Positions 63,100-64,000 of a stretch of 64,000 bases of DNA are shown piece by piece. The stretch comes from Desulfuromonas sp. DDH964 (lineage in GTDB: Bacteria > Desulfobacterota > Desulfuromonadia > Desulfuromonadales > DDH964): NCBI RefSeq assembly GCF_001611275.1, contig NZ_CP015080.1:620001-684000 (forward strand), in the 5' to 3' direction. Within the stretch, counting starts at the first letter, position 1. Every line of letters starts with the position of its first letter. A program made the translations under genes and the position numbers. The notes beneath the pieces are model-generated. The model did not search any database and was not told the origin of the DNA. It worked only from the letters and a program-made list of their open reading frames with translations.

Positions 63100-64000
63100 G
63101 CCTTTCTCCCGGGGCAAGGGGACGCCAGCCCGCGATGACCGTCACCGGGCGCAAAGAACGATGGCGACGCGGTGACCGGACGGACGTTCTGCAAGCGTCT
63201 CAGCAATGCAAGCTGCTTGCCGATTTCTGTTTCCGGCGGAAGCCCGGCGGCCTGCAAAAGGTCCGGCAAAACCTTTTCGGCCGTTGCGCGGGGGTAGCCG
63301 GTGGCGGCCAGCCGGTGGAGCAGGCGGCGGGTCTGCAGGGCGTCAAACCAGCCGTGAAAGGCGCGCCGCAAAGCCGGCTGGGCGGGATGGTTCCGGCGCA
63401 GCTTTTCCCAGTTGGAGACCAGACCGGTCGCGGCCAGAAAGTCACCCAGCTCGGGCGCGAGCGTAACCGCCTGGCGCAGCAGCTCCACCGCGCCGGTCTC
63501 CGGCCCGGCCCCGGCGGCGCAGGTGAGCCAGTCCCGCAACAGCAGAAAGGCTTCCCACGGATGGCAAAGGGTGAGAGCGGGGTCGCCACCAAGGATCTTT
63601 TCCAGGGCGGGGCCGGTTCCGAAGGGCACCCGTGACGACAGGCGCGCCGCCGGCTCTACCAGGGTGGTGCCAAGGGGTGCGACACCGGCGGTTTTGGCGA
63701 GCTGCTGGAGAAAATAAAAATCCTCGCCGGCCAGTCGCCGGTTCATCCCTCCCGCCCGGAGGTAAGCCAAAGCGCGGCAAACAATGGTGCTGCCGACGGT
63801 CGGGTAGGCATATGGCGATCCTGCCAGGGTCAAGCCGAGGAGGTAGCTGCGCAGGTAGAGTTCATAACGGGTGATGGCGGCATCCAGCAGCGCGTTCTCC
63901 CCCGGCTGGTGGCAAAAGGCGACGGTGGCCGCCCCCTCCGGCCTGGTCGCAAAATGGTCCTGCAGGGCGGCCAGGTAATTCGGCGCCACCAGGGTGTCGG
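63096..64000 (-). CDS. Glycosyltransferase family 2-like protein, C-terminal part (runs off the right edge)
   Basis: About 301 residues are visible, open to the edge (reading DTLVAPNYLAALQDHFA at the start). The LVAPNYL segment, TVGSTIVCRALAYLRAGGMNRRLAGEDFYFLQQLAK (with the GED motif after a GxMN turn) and a helical C-terminal region suit a GT2-type enzyme. The GT-A nucleotide-binding part is outside the window. It is translationally coupled to the PilZ gene. Confidence 0.75.
   Translation of the reverse strand, partial: DTLVAPNYLAALQDHFATRPEGAATVAFCHQPGENALLDAAITRYELYLRSYLLGLTLAGSPYAYPTVGSTIVCRALAYLRAGGMNRRLAGEDFYFLQQLAKTAGVAPLGTTLVEPAARLSSRVPFGTGPALEKILGGDPALTLCHPWEAFLLLRDWLTCAAGAGPETGAVELLRQAVTLAPELGDFLAATGLVSNWEKLRRNHPAQPALRRAFHGWFDALQTRRLLHRLAATGYPRATAEKVLPDLLQAAGLPPETEIGKQLALLRRLQNVRPVTASPSFFAPGDGHRGLASPCPGRKA

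Overview
The window looks like a chromosomal segment of a GC-rich Gram-negative bacterium, most likely a member of the Desulfuromonadales (Geobacter/Desulfuromonas/Pelobacter relatives). The inference rests on gene content rather than on any marker rRNA: a tandem pair of DUF507 genes, a TIGR04442-like gene, an MXAN_5187-like gene, multi-PAS kinases with cysteine motifs, several c-di-GMP receptor domains (MshEN, PilZ), and HrcA/CIRCE control of groESL. Coding density is high. Two copies of one IS1595-family element are the only mobile DNA seen; there are no tRNA or rRNA genes and no CRISPR array.

Layout. 1-7.0 kb (minus strand): the start of a Fur/PerR-type regulator, a SixA-like histidine phosphatase, a four-PAS histidine kinase, phosphoenolpyruvate carboxylase and a small secreted DUF3617 protein. 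7.1-14.5 kb (plus): a complete phosphate regulon, phoB-phoR-pstS-pstC-pstA-pstB-phoU, with 11-bp-spaced CTAAC repeats (candidate Pho boxes) before phoB and pstS and a terminator after phoU. 14.5-15.6 kb: IS copy 1 with intact ends and target duplication. 15.6-21.3 kb: a YeeE/YedE sulfur transporter, a TusA-like sulfur carrier, a PAS-GGDEF-EAL protein and a sigma-54 activator. 21.4-25.8 kb: stress genes (cold-shock protein, two Hsp20 proteins, ClpB) with visible promoters, palindromic operators and terminators. 25.9-28.6 kb: MshEN-REC fusion, a thioredoxin-like mini-protein and REC-PilZ-GAF. 28.7-32.3 kb (minus): three-gene operon of an MXAN_5187-like protein, a patatin phospholipase and a B12-type radical SAM enzyme. 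32.4-40.8 kb (plus): glmU, glmS, ClC channel, UvrD/PcrA helicase, ArsS-like radical SAM. 40.9-41.9 kb (minus): class V aminotransferase, whose promoter overlaps a divergent plus-strand promoter.

42.2-43.2 kb: IS copy 2, which separates that plus-strand promoter from the downstream operon (two DUF507 genes and a PhnD-like/proline-rich periplasmic protein). 45.4-49.0 kb: CIRCE-groES-groEL and rdgC. 49.4-60.4 kb: mostly minus-strand genes (lipoprotein, SDR epimerase, EF-G paralogue, TIGR04442-like protein, PhnP-like hydrolase, chemoreceptor) plus one plus-strand SpoIIE-type phosphatase with a degenerate receiver. 60.6-64 kb: an unrecognised 435-aa protein, two small membrane proteins, a PilZ protein and the C-terminal part of a glycosyltransferase.

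Functional themes are phosphate starvation control, protein quality control, amino-sugar precursor supply, and many small c-di-GMP/two-component outputs whose targets are not in the window. The strongest leads for new biology are the MshEN-REC / redox / REC-PilZ-GAF cluster, the DUF507 + PhnD-like operon cut off by the IS, the paired GCGACGTCGC palindromes before hsp20, and the 3'-identical, 5'-diverged IS copies.
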